A DNA stretch of 64,000 nt. It comes from Sipunculus nudus. Its lineage: Eukaryota; Annelida; Sipuncula; Golfingiida; Sipunculidae. The notes beneath the pieces were generated by a model that worked only from the letters and a program-made list of their open reading frames with translations, searched no databases and was not told the origin of the DNA. The position numbers were made by a program, and so were the translations under genes. The stretch covers positions 29,887,033 to 29,951,032 of the forward strand of contig CM049309.1 in assembly GCA_026874595.1 (NCBI GenBank), written 5' to 3'. Of this stretch, positions 33,667 to 45,279 are shown piece by piece (positions within the stretch are counted from its first letter, which is position 1; each line of letters begins with the position of its first letter).

Positions 33667-33879
33667 TATATCAGGTTTTCTCTTGATGCTTTTACTACAG
33701 ATAGGATAAACTGGAAATATAACTGCCTGGAAGCCTTTTAGTGTTTGTAGTAAAATTACCAACAGAACTACATCTAATCCACTTGGTGGGTGTCTGATGC
33801 CCTGTCTCAATATGCCAGAAAGTAAAGCACTATGTACTCAATAATAGTAACAAAATGGTCGAGAGAAAATATACATGTA

Positions 33880-34382
33880 CAACTAATGTAAATGTAATGC
33901 TCAGGGTAATATATATAACATGTACATCAAATGTTAATATAATCCTTAGGATAATATATATATATGTTCAACAAATGTTATTATAATGCTCAGGATAATA
34001 TAAACATGTTCAACAAATGTTAATGTAATGCTAAGGATAATATATTATATCATAATAAATGTTGATATAATGCTAAGGATATTATATACATGTACAACAG
34101 ATGTTAATGTAATGCTAAGGATAATATATCATATCATAATAAATGTTGATATAATGCTAAGGATATTATATACATGTACAACAGATGTTAATGTAATGCT
34201 AAGGATAATATATTATATCATAATAAATGTTGATATAATCCTAAGGATATTATATACATGTTCAACAGATGTTAATGTAATGCTAAGGATAATATATTAT
34301 ATCATAATAAATGTTGATATAATCCTAAGGATAATATATACATGTTCAACAAACTTTAATGTAATGCTCACTCAGGGTAATA
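33880..34382. repeat. Satellite array, 42-bp monomer, 84-bp dimer
   Basis: The basic unit is AATGTTRATATAATGCTAAGG followed by ATAATATATACATG-like text. From 34037 to 34340 two monomer types alternate, so the sequence repeats every 84 bp. As 84 is a multiple of three, an open frame of 28-residue repeats (34028-34552) results. It is not a gene. Confidence 0.85.
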
Positions 34383-35449
34383 CAGAGAAACCCCGGGCTG
34401 CGCACACCTCTCTGGGGTGGACACCCCGCTATTCAGGACAACGGACACTTGTTGTCCGCCTGATTGCTAATATCACCCCGACTAACGGACACCCAAGTGG
34501 CTGCCCTGATCGAGGTCGGCAGAAATACTTTAAAATTGCAAATGTGGTCTGATTCCGGTACACCTTATATCACTTAAACTTTCTTATGATTTAGGCATAT
34601 TAATTGCTTTTTTACTATAAGACTAGAGCTAGTTTTACTTAAGTTACCTTATTTTTCTGTTGGAACATTTATTTATGTATCCATTAATCCATAGCAGTGC
34701 CCATACAATGACGGAATGCACAGAGTTTCTATTGTGCCAAATTTTCAGTGAAGCTACAGATTCATTCATTCTGTTCTATTTATAGGCCCAGGAGCGAGGA
34801 TAATGTCGTATCTGTAACACACCAGGACGATAAAAGTCACAGGTCATGACCTATCGCTTGGGTCAGGGGCTCAGCGATATCAGCCAATCCCCGATCTTGT
34901 AACATTTTCATCATGGAAATTAGTCCCACCCACCAATCATAAGGCGTATAAGATACCATACATTTATTTGACATATTTGCTTACGCTCCCGAAAGATGTT
35001 AAACAAAACTGAATGAGATATCAGAAATTTGTTTATTCCTTAACTGATTCTTAAGATATCACAGAAAGAGTAATTAATAAATTTTAAGGACCGGCTGAAG
35101 AAATGTATACGTCGAGACAAGTAAGTCCTGTCAATGTCAGTCAATGTTAGAATATTATTTTCTCACAAGTAATGCCAATAATGTTCCAGTTAATATTAAA
35201 AACCTCATTCCAAAATAAAAAAAAAAAAATTAAACACAACAACCGGTAGCAGTAGATTTATAACATATATGGAAGATCAAATATTAGATGAAAAATGCCG
35301 GCTTTCATCATTGATTAAGTCCCATACTTGGGCGTCCGACATGGCCGCAGCCAGACCGCCTGGGCCCGACCCCCCCCTGGGGTGGACAGCCCGCTATAAC
35401 GGACAAATCGTCTGGTCCTGTGACTGTCCTCTCCAGAGGGGTTTCACTG
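34383..35449. mobile_element. TA-flanked DNA transposon inside the satellite
   Basis: The left end CAGAGAAACCCC and right end GGGGTTTCACTG are inverted repeats flanked by TA. Subterminal GGGGTGGACA-CCCGCTAT phrases are present at both ends. The end type recalls pogo/Tigger elements. The satellite of 33880-34382 continues right after 35450, so this is an insertion into it. No transposase is readable. Confidence 0.65.
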
Positions 35450-35760
35450 TATATTATATCATAATAAATATTGATATAATGCTAAGGATAATATATACCA
35501 TTACAACAAATGTTAATTTAATGCTTAGGATAATATATACATGTTCAATGTTAATGTAATGCTAAGGATGATATATTTTATCATAATAAATGTTGATATA
35601 ATGCTAAGGATAATATATACATATACACCAGATGTTAATATGATGCTGAGGACAATATATACATATACACCAGATGTTAATATAATGCTGAGGATAACAT
35701 ATACATGTAGAACAAATGTTAATATAATGCTCAGAATAATATAAACATGTACAAAAAATA
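35450..35760. repeat. 42-bp satellite, continuation
   Basis: The same ATAATGCTAAGGATAAT unit as before the transposon. At its end the unit changes into the 62-bp family through the shared ATAATATATACATGT phrase. Confidence 0.8.
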
Positions 35761-36064
35761 ACTTCATCATGCTGTATGTTGTGATGTTTGCTGTCCATCA
35801 TAATATATACATGTTCAACAAATAACATCATCATGCTGTATGTTGTGATGTTTGCTGTCCATCGTAATATATATATGTACAAAAATAACATCATCATGCT
35901 GTATGTTGTAATGTTTGCTGTACATCATAATATATACATGTGCAACAAATAACATCATCATGCTGTATGTTGTGATGTTTGCTGTCCATCATAATACATA
36001 CATGTGCAACAATTAACATCATCATGCTGTATGTTGTGATGTTTGCAGTCCATCATAATATATA
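35761..36064. repeat. 62-65-bp satellite, first part (about 5 units)
   Basis: The unit reads ATCATGCTGTATGTTGTGAT, GTTTGCTGTCCATCATAATA, TATACATGTNCAACAAATAAC. It is interrupted at 36065 by a MITE and continues at 39113. Confidence 0.9.
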
Positions 36065-39000
36065 CTGTGGTTGCCTTTTTGTTCTCGAGGGTTTTAATTT
36101 CGCAATATTCGCAAATGGGAAATAATCGCGAAAATGAAACCCTCGGGAATAATCGGCCAATTGAGAATGTCCTTCTTATTTAGTGTAATCAATACTTGTA
36201 TGATAATAAGTTAGAACATAGAGAATTTTTAGCTCAGCTGACTATAAGTCATCTGAGCTATAGTCGTGGTCCATTGTCCGTCGTCCGTCCGTCTGTCCGT
36301 CCGTCCGTCCGTCCGTCCGTAGATGTGGCACGTTTTGAAACCGTAAGACCTAGGAATCCAAAATTCGGCATAATGTTAGATGTCCCCAAGATCTCCTACC
36401 AAGCCGAAAACTGGGTGTTTGCAACTTCGTTCCTTTGAGAAATTAAGGAAAAACCTCAATTTTTTATTAAAAACCTATTTTCACACTTCAGGACTGTCTA
36501 ATTTCAAAACCACTCATCTGTTTTACCTCATATTTTCCATAAATATTCCTCTATATAGTTCCTATGTACATGCCAGAAATTATGTCTGTATTATTTAATT
36601 TAAAAAAGTTATGGGCCCAAACATAATGCATTTTGTAAAAAATCAGAAAAGATATTTGATCACTTAACACAAAAAATGTTAATGCTATGGACCTTTTTTC
36701 CAGTAATATAACTTTAATTAATCAAAATTAAATTTTATACCCAAAATTAGATGAAAATCTTTTAAATTTTTTAAAATATTAATAAAAATAAAAAATTGGT
36801 ACCTTAAATTTTGCCCAACTTTGACCATGGCACGTTTTTTTCCTGTAAGTACTGTGGATTTAATTTTCACAGCATGTTTTTGTTAGCATTTCAACTGTAA
36901 ACACCAAAAAATTTGAAACCAGTTGATCAAAAACTGTAGATTTTAATCAAGTTTTCAAGCACCATGTAACATATTGTTTACATCAAGCTAGTGTTATGCA
37001 GTTTGCAAGAGCTCAGCTCCCCAGCTTCAGCTCTAAGTTCCTTAAATTCGGCATACAGTTAGATGTCTCCAAAATGCCCTACCATGCCAAGAATTTGGTC
37101 ACTAGGACATTCGAGATATTAATAAAAAACTTCATTTTTCCATTAAAAACCCATTGTTACACTTCAAGACTGCCTAATATCAAAACCACTGATCTGACTT
37201 TAATCATAAATAATATACATATTTTTCATTCTCTATGCACATGCCAGAATGATGTCAGTATTGTGTAATTGTTTTAAGTTATGGGCCCAAACATAATGCA
37301 CTTTGTAAAAAATAAAGAAATATATTTACTCCCTTAACAAGAGCATTGCTGAAGCTAGAGATTTTTTTTGTCAGGGATGTAACATTATTTAATCAAGGTT
37401 CAATTGAATACCCAAAATTAGTTCTGAATTTTTCAAATTTTATTTAGTATAAATATAAAATTAGTACCTTAAATTTTGCCCAACTGTGACCATGGCACGT
37501 TTGTTTCCCATGAGCACTGTTGATATAATTTTCATATCATGCACACATAAGCATTTCAGCTTTTTAGTTTAGAAAGCTGAAAGAAATTGGTCAAAAATTG
37601 TAGCTTTTATTAATGTTTTTTATGAGACCCTGTCAGACTTTGGCTCTCTCCAGCCCCTCTTGAGTCACCTGTATGTTGACCTTGTTGACCCATCATCAAA
37701 TTATGCACGCTTGAGGCGAGGCATACATGGAATCCAGGCAGCTTATGGCAAGCCACAGTTGATCCAGGTGTCCAACCCAACTCATCTAGTAGTTTTAACC
37801 AAGAACATAACAAAAAACAATAAATTAATAAATTTTTATTGGTTTTTAATAACAAATTAAAGAAAAATAGAAAAGGAATTTGTTAGTTTATAATAACAGG
37901 AAATTAACTTGCAGTTACTGATGATTTAAGAATCTTGTATCGATGGGTAGAATGTCATATATTCCAAATAACACCATGCAGTCACCTATGGCATTTTTCA
38001 GTTCAATTTTAATGATAAAGAAGTGAATCATATTATTCATTACTAATCATTAGGGATCATATGAAGGAAATTAGACAAAGATGCAGTTGATAATATTAAT
38101 CTAGATTCCTGCTGTGTCTAGTGTGTACACTGATGTGAAATTAGTCCAAAATGAATTTTTTACAGTTATTTTTTAATATAAATAAAAGCCATAAAACCAG
38201 TTACTTATGATCATTATTTAAATGTGTGAATTTTGTATATTCTGGATTCTCAACATCATTGTTTGGTGAAAACTGAATAAATTCCAGACATGGTGCAAAT
38301 ACTTTGTAATTGTATTTAAATACGAATATGATTTTGTACTCCATTATAAAATTTCTTGCATAAAGAATGGGAATTCAGGTAAAAATGAAAATATATGAAT
38401 ACTCGTGCAAATACTTTCAAAATGTATTCACGAATGCATTCATGAATATATTCTTTAATAGTATTTTAATAATCATATCAGTTATATTTCATTTTAAAAA
38501 ATCATATGATTCTCTTATTATTTTTAATAAAAATTATATTTGGGACAATATTTGTATTTTTTTAATAAATAGTTAAACTCTTATATTATATGTTCTGCTT
38601 ATAAGTTATATGGCCAAGTCAAAATCTGTGTGACAATAGTACTCCATTTGTTAATAAAATAAATGAAATCAATCCTCTTCCCTATCTCCAAAGGTACTAT
38701 CAGAATCATACATAAGCTAAACAACAACAACTCATAATACAGCTTATATTTATTACCACACAAAACCAGCATGTGCCTCATTTCTAAATAATATTTTTTT
38801 ATCATATATAACAGCTGAGCGTCGTGACCCATAGGTCCCTTGTTTAATTAATTACATCCTAGCAGGTATAGGGAAATTTAAACCTTAAATTTGAACTAAA
38901 CCACCTATGCTGTGTGTACTGGCCCATCATTATATAAGAAAATGTCACAAACTCATGACTTATTCTCATTTTATAATACACACAGGTATATGGTTTTGCC

Positions 39001-39109
39001 AAAGATTTGTTATAGGTTCTGGTGAGATCGCGAAAATGAAACCCTCGCAAAACATTAAAATTGGAAAAATCGCGAAATTTCAGCCTCGCGAATATGAAGC
39101 CAACCACAG
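36065..39109. mobile_element. TA-flanked MITE, copy split by family C
   Basis: The ends CTGTGGTTGCCTTTTTG and CAACCACAG and the flanking TA/TATA match the 427-bp copy at 33240. Its two parts (36065-36225 and 38846-39109) join to the same sequence, with 36226-38845 inserted. The MITE itself sits in the 62-bp satellite. Confidence 0.82.
36226..38845 (+). mobile_element. Family C element, complete copy 2
   Basis: It starts TTTTTAGCTCAGCTGAC and ends GGTCCCTTGTTT, as in copy 1. A CCGT tetramer run lies at 36281-36320. It inserted in a short T run of the MITE (GAGAACTTTTATAATAAATT in the intact copy) with no clear target duplication. Open frames inside it are by-products shared with copy 1. Confidence 0.82.
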
Positions 39110-39112
39110 TAT

Positions 39113-40640
39113 ATGTACAACAAATAACATCATCATGCTGTAAGTTGTGATGTTTGCTGTCCATCATAATATATACATGTTCAACAAATTACATCATCAT
39201 GCTGTCTGTTGCTGTCCATCATAATACATACATGTACAACAAATAACATCATCATGCTGTATGTTGTGATGTTTGCTGGCCTTAATTCTATATACATGTA
39301 CAACAACTTACATCATCATCCTGTATGTTGTGATGTTTGCTGTCCATCATAATACATACATGTACAACAAATAACATCATCATGCTGTATATTGTGATGT
39401 TTGCTGTCCATCATAATATATACATGTTCAACAAATAACATCATCATGCTTTATGTTGTGATGTTTGCTTTCCATCATAATATATATATATGTACAAAAA
39501 ATAACATCATCATGTTGTATGTTGTGATGTTTGCTGGCCTTAATTATATATACATGTACAACAAATAACATCATTATGCTGTATTTTGTGATGTTTGCTT
39601 TCCATCATAATATATACATGTTCAACAAATAACATCATCATGCTTTATGTTGTGATGTTTGCTGTCCATCATAATATATATATATGTACAAAAAATAACA
39701 TCATCATGCTGTATGTTGTTATGTTTGCTGTCCATCATAATACATACATGTTCAACAAATAACATCATCATGCTGTATGTTGTGATGTTTGCTGTCCATC
39801 ATAAGACATACATGTACAACAAATAACATCATCATGCTGTATGTTGTGGTGTTTGCTGTCCATCATAAAACATACATATACAACAAATAACATCATCATG
39901 CTGTATGTTGTGATGTTTGCTGTCCATCATAATACGTACATGTGCAACAAATAACATCATCATGCTGTATGTTGTGATGTTTGCTGTCCGTCATAACATA
40001 TATATATATATGTACAAAAAATAACATCATCATGCTGTATGTTGTAATGTTTGCTGTACATCATAATATATACATGTTCAACAAATAACATCATCATGCT
40101 GTATGTTGTGATGTTTGCTGTCCATCATAATATATACATGTACAACAAATAACATCATCATTCTGTATGTTGTGATGTTTGCTGTCCATCATAATATTTA
40201 CATGTTCAACAAATAACATCATCATGCTGTATGTTGTGATGTTTGCTGTCCATCATAATATATATATATATGTACAAAAAATAACATCATCATGCTGTAT
40301 GTTGTAATGTTTGCTGTACATCATAATATATACATGTTCAACAAATAACATCATCATGCTGTATGTTGTGATGTTTGCTGTCCATCATAATATGTACATG
40401 TGCAACAATTAACATCACCAAGCTGTATGTTGTGATGTTCGCTGTCCATCATAATACGTACGTGTGCAACAAATAATATCATCATGCTATATGTTGTGAT
40501 GTTTGCTGTCCATCATAATACGTACATGTACATAACATTACATCGTCATGTTGTATGTTGTGATGTTTGCTGTCCGTCATAATACGTACATGTACAACAA
40601 ATAACAACATCATGCTGTATTTTGTGATGTTTGCTGTCCT
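39113..40640. repeat. 62-65-bp satellite, second part (about 24 units)
   Basis: A continuous run of the unit described at 35761, with length changes mainly in the ATATATATA segment. One unit is shortened (about 39185-39235). Confidence 0.92.
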
Positions 40641-40905
40641 TGCCTATGCTGATGTTACCTGTGTTACATGGCCAGGCTAAACAGCTGATGGGTAAATGGT
40701 GATAAATCTCAGTGGGTGGTTTGTGTGTGGGTTGTATCTGGATGTCAGATAACATGCTCTTTTACATACACAGAAACACACATTATCCGCTGCTCTTCTT
40801 TATGAATAGGTAGTAAAAATATTACTGTTCAGGTGATTACAAAGAAAGTATGATATTACAAGAAGGTGTGACAGTAATCAGTCTGTAAGTTTTTAATTTT
40901 TCCAG
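40641..40905. other. End of ATG4 intron 2
   Basis: Unique sequence between the satellite and exon 3. The polypyrimidine tract TTTTTAATTTTTCCAG precedes the exon. Confidence 0.6.
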
Positions 40906-41109
40906 ATAAGTATTCTGAGGTTCAGTGCAGCAATACAGGATTTGAAGGCTTCAAACGAGACTTCACCAGTCGAATATGGTTCACCTACAGGAAAGGCTTC
41001 CCCCCCTTGCTGGACACCGACATAACGTCAGACACTGGCTGGGGTTGTATGATAAGAACAGCCCAGATGTTGCTGGCACAGGGGTTGGTGTGGCGATATC
41101 TGGGAAGAA
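40906..41109 (+). CDS. ATG4: ATG4 cysteine protease, exon 3 (catalytic Cys)
   Basis: 204 nt in phase 1/1, residues Asp333 to Arg400. It contains [20 protein letters not shown] and the active-site block [19 protein letters not shown], with nucleophile Cys380 encoded at 41046-41048. Tyr360 in FTYR is also in the family pattern. The segment has the usual spacing from the AWNN start motif. The acceptor is TTTTTCCAG at 40905 and the donor is A before GTAAGT at 41110. The catalytic residue is intact, so an active protease is expected if the later Asp-Pro-His exon is also intact. The exon is symmetric, and skipping it would delete the nucleophile without a frameshift. Confidence 0.93.
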
Positions 41110-41261
41110 GTAAGTGATCTAGTCTCCAGGAGAGGATATGGGGGTTTTGAGCAAGGGGATGATCTTGTTTAACCTTCTGCTCACATTATCTTAGAAACCA
41201 TTTGAGTAATTGCCATGAAATTCGAACTGAAGATTGGTTCCTGTGAGAGGATGTGTGCTTT

Positions 41262-41462
41262 CATATAACAGACCTGGTTGACATCCACTATGGCTGCCAG
41301 GCTGATGTGTGTTTTCATATAACACACCCGTTGACATCCAATATGGCTGCCAGACTGATGTGTGTTTTCATATAACACACCCGTTGACATCCAGTATGGC
41401 TGCCAGACTGATGTGTGTTTTCATATAACACACCTGTTGGACATCCACTACAGCTGCCAGGT
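41262..41462. repeat. Tandem repeat, unit about 56 bp, four copies
   Basis: The phrases TTTTCATATAACACACCCGT, TGACATCCA and TATGGCTGCCAG recur in order. The last unit is split by the foldback element and its end resumes at 42312. Confidence 0.88.
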
Positions 41463-42311
41463 GGGTCTTTCTAAACACCGAAAAGTACCGAAAAGTTACC
41501 GAAAAGTACCGAAAAGTTACCGAAAGTTACCAAAAAGTACCAAGAAGTACTGAAAAGTTACTGAAACATTACTGAAAAGTAACTGAAGAGACTTTAAAAG
41601 CACCTTTTAATTAATGTAACTACTAAAAATTACCAAAAAGTTGTTTCAGACTGTCAGTAAAGTTAGCAGATTGTGCTTTTTTTTTACCTTTTTTTAGGAT
41701 GATGAAAAGTGACTGAAAAGCACCATAAAGTGCTAAAATGTTATCAAATAAGTACAAAAAGTACTGAAAAGTTACTGAAAAGTACCGAAAAGTTACCGAA
41801 AAGTAACTGAAAAGGAAAGGTTCTGAAAAGTTACGACAGTAGACCGAAAAATACTGAAATGACTATAAAAGCTGGTTTTACATGACATTAAACATACCAA
41901 AGTGTGCGACGTTATTTATGGAAGGGAAAAATATTTGGTCTTGATATATCCGTAAATACCTGGTATTACTTAGTGAAATATGTTACTTAGTGAAATATGA
42001 ACCTATTGTTTTTTGTGGGCTTTGCCATAATATATTTTCAGTGTGAGAGATAATATGATCAAATTGCTTTTCATCCTAAGTGTTTGCTCATTTACTTGAA
42101 ATTAAATGTTCTTGCTTTTCAGTCACTTTTCATCATCCTTAATACAGGGTAAAAAAGGGCACACAATTTGCTAACTTTAATGACAATCTTAAACAACTTT
42201 TTGGTAAATTTTAATGTTTACATTAATTAAAAGGTGCTTTTAAACTCTCTTCAGTTACTTTTCAGTAATTTTCGGTAACTTTTTGGTACTTTTCGGTGTC
42301 TAGAAAGACCC
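41463..42311. mobile_element. Mutator-like foldback element with 9-bp TSD
   Basis: CTGCCAGGT occurs directly left (41454-41462) and right (42312-42320). The element starts GGGTCTTTCTAAACACCG and ends CGGTGTCTAGAAAGACCC. The inverted repeats extend for about 230 bp, with a subterminal AGTTACCGAAAAGTACCG tandem motif that is more repeated on the left. A middle of about 390 bp is non-coding. A 9-bp duplication with long inverted repeats is the mark of MULE-type foldback elements. Confidence 0.82.
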
Positions 42312-42780
42312 CTGCCAGGTTGATGTATCAGGTATAAATCAGATCTGTTCCTATGATCAGCCCTCTCATTACACAGATCAACCTTATTATTTCAGGACTT
42401 TAAAAATTTCAGAATTTTTATGTTTCTTTACATAATAGTATATCTGTTACCAGCTATTGCAACATTGCAGAAAAAAATTAGCCATGTGGACACAATTTTA
42501 ATTGAATATTGATCTTTGTCTTCTGTAAATTGTAACATATGGATGGTGCCACAAATGCTGGCTTTCAGCTGATATGGTACTTTCAATTAGTTAAAACATA
42601 TTTTTCAGTTGAATTGTACAATTAGCAGTTAGATGAAATAATAAATCCAGCTATGAACTAAATAAAGCTTGATAACATTACAATATGTGACACACGCATA
42701 TAATACAATACACACAGGACAAACACTAAGGGCCTTATTGCTCGAAAGGTGTTTAAATTTAGTAGTGTTAAATGATAACT
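42312..42780. other. ATG4 intron 3, no feature
   Basis: AT-rich intron. 42361-42420 and 42536-42620 show no match to the repeat families seen elsewhere in the window. Confidence 0.4.
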
Positions 42781-42782
42781 CA

Positions 42783-42905
42783 GGGGCGGATCCAGGATTT
42801 GGGAAAAGGAGGGGTCCAACCCAGGAGGACTAATGACGCCCATAAAAAAGGTCCCCAGGTCTGGAAAAGGGGGGATCCAGGCCAAAAAATTTTGTCTGAA
42901 GCCCT
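42783..42905 (+). repeat. GGGGCGGATCC-type repeat, copy 2
   Basis: It begins CAGGGGCGGATCCAGGATTT. The inner AGGTCCCCAGGTCTGGAAAA and CCAGGCCAAAAAATTTTG match 59655-59865. The right end is lost. Confidence 0.75.
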
Positions 42906-42917
42906 TGAAAAACGTTG

Positions 42918-43300
42918 TTTCTGGTGGTCCGGGTGGTCAAGTGGTTAGCGTGTCTGACTACTAAGCCGGTGTCTTCCAACGAGTCTTTCACCCAGAGTCT
43001 TAAAATAATTGGGAAGATATCGGGGAGCTCAGCTCCCTGATAACCAGGCTGGCTTCAGCCTTATCAGGGCCGTGGGTGGATACGTCATTCAGAGACCGAA
43101 GACGACTGTCTGTGCGACAAGTACGGGCAGTCTCATCGGGAAGATCTGAGGGCTATCTAGTGTGTTTAAACCAGCTGCTGGCTGGCTGGGGTTCACACCT
43201 GAGATAGCAGGGGGCTCATTAAATGAATGAAGATCCCGCGCACCTGACAGGAAGGCGCCAGACTGGCACACCCTGAAAGGGAGCCTGCAAAAACAAACCA
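42918..43300 (+). repeat. tRNA-headed SINE-like repeat
   Basis: The A-box-like TGGTCAAGTGGTTAGCG (42932-42948) and a weak B-box (CCAACGAGTCTTTC, about 42977) form a tRNA-like head. A GC-rich body without coding signs follows. The start and end are not exact because no second copy is in the window. Confidence 0.45.
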
Positions 43301-45010
43301 TTTATAGTGTAAGGTAGTTTAAGAAACATTAAAAAAATAGAGGTTGGTACCTGCATAATTTGTACAGACAATTTGAAGATTCCCAGAAAAGGATACACTG
43401 GCCAAACGCACCACAGTGGCTCTCATTTAGACCATATGTTTGGACAAATCTATCTCCACTTCAAACATCTCAAGGAATTTTGACCTACATAGTGACCATC
43501 AACAAATTTACATTGTTATTCATATGTAACCATTCTACACAACACAGCACATCTGTAGACCCAAGCCCAAGAACAGCAGAATCTCAGTTCAAGAGAATGA
43601 CCATTTTATCACTACTAACCAGCAGCTGACTCTCTCTAATACTACAAGGTTCATGTACAGACTCAAGCCTCACATATAATAAGGCCAATTCAACATACAA
43701 ATACTGGAAAAATATTTGACACAGCCCAGCCAAGACTTCAACCAAGAATAATTGGCACAGGTAATACACAAATACAGAAACTAAAAATGCATGCAGTTCT
43801 TTTATATCATTATTTTGATAGCTTTGAACATTTTCATTTTACCATATCTTTTCTTCCAGTTTATACATGTCAGCTGTTCTTTACAGGTTCTTTAATTTTC
43901 AAATATCTCTCTAATAGCCCATGCTACCAAAGTACACCAAATTCACAGTACTTCAATTTATTATGACTGCATCATTTGCGGGGCCCTTCCTGATCTGTCT
44001 GTTTTTTCTAGTAGTCATAGTTATTCACTGCATCACAAATAAAAAAAAAAATGTCCAACAATTGATAATGGAACTGACTGCTAACTGAGGGCCTGGAGAG
44101 CAATTTCTCCTGCAGGGTGATGCTACTAATTTATGATGATTTATTAATATTCTGTTGTCTTCTTTGCTTTCCTAAATAAAATGAACTGCACCTTTGGACA
44201 CCTATCTCCACTAATGAACATTCACTGTTCACAAAATAAAATTTAAGAAAAGGAATTTAACATTGAAAACTGTGTGTGTCCTAGAGGATAAAAACTTGAG
44301 CAATAGATTGTAACCTTGAAACTCATTCTAGTTTTCAGAAGTAGATATGGACCTTTAAAACCCAGAACACTAAAATGATTTGGAGAGACAATTTCGACCA
44401 TAAGTTTGACCAAGTATAGTTTAATATAAATTTGAAAACCAGTCCCAACAGTCTTATCCGATGTTTGGGTCTCCCACTTTTCCCACAAAAAGAAGGAGTG
44501 CCGAGGTTTTAAACCAAAAACTGGAGATCTCTGCTTTCTGCCGCAAAGTAGCATCACTGATTGCATTACATGCATGCACAATATTTCCTCGTTTAAGTTA
44601 CTTGGCTGACAAGTCCTATATAATTAGCTTTCCTGTCTGCATGTGCAACTTTTTTTATCTTAAGTATTATTCATATCTGATCAAGTGGTTCTAATTAGAT
44701 ATAGCCCCAACTTCCTGTTCATCCATCAGGCCCTCTACCAATCCTTCACAGAAAATAAATCAGTCTTACCTTTGGTTTTTGCACATGTTAAGTAATTCCC
44801 CAATTTGATTTCATATCATCTTAGTAATAGCTGAAATCAGATTGTTTTTCAGGAAACTGAATACATCTTTTTTTCAGTTTTAATGCTTTTATTATATCTT
44901 CATAATATTTATATATTTTTAAAAATTTTGGTTAAATATATACATAACATTGAATGGATACAATGGGTATTGGACCTTTGCACTGCAAAAGGATATCTAA
45001 TGAGGGGTTT
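43301..45010. other. ATG4 intron 3, no gene recognised
   Basis: Unique, AT-rich intron sequence. Open frames of 70-110 codons on both strands (such as 44243-44581 minus) show no family pattern. Confidence 0.45.
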
Positions 45011-45012
45011 GG

Positions 45013-45240
45013 TTATGCCATATATGGTGGTGAAATGGTTAAGGTGCCAGGACCATGAACAAGAGGTTGTGAGTTTGGATCCCTGTCAGACCCATATTGT
45101 GCCAAGATCTTTGGGCAAGGTGCTGACTGCAAGTGTGCCTCTGTAAACCCCGCAGTAGAAAAGGGTACCAGTAAATACTCGGACGGTAACCTGCGATGGA
45201 CTAGCCTCCCATCCAGGAGGATTTTAACTCCTAATGCCAC
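45013..45240 (+). repeat. tRNA-headed SINE-like repeat
   Basis: A-box-like TGGTGAAATGGTTAAGGTGC (45028-45047) and B-box-like GTTGTGAGTTTGGATCCC (45065-45082), followed by TTTGGGCAAGGTGCTGACTG. This is the order of a tRNA-derived SINE with a conserved central domain. No cloverleaf-forming tRNA gene is present. Confidence 0.55.
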
Positions 45241-45279
45241 TATCACATATAGCCTACGAGGCCTGTTAGGTGAGTAAAA

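Noticed and set aside
34028-34552. 174-codon open frame with 28-residue repeats
   Set aside because: Product of an 84-bp satellite period; no start context or domain, and the frame crosses into a transposon end.
39113-40640. CRISPR-like array because of regular 62-bp units
   Set aside because: There are no unique spacers; the whole unit repeats, in a eukaryotic intron.
44243-44581. 112-codon minus-strand open frame in ATG4 intron 3
   Set aside because: No domain, no splice signals matching a gene, surroundings intronic.
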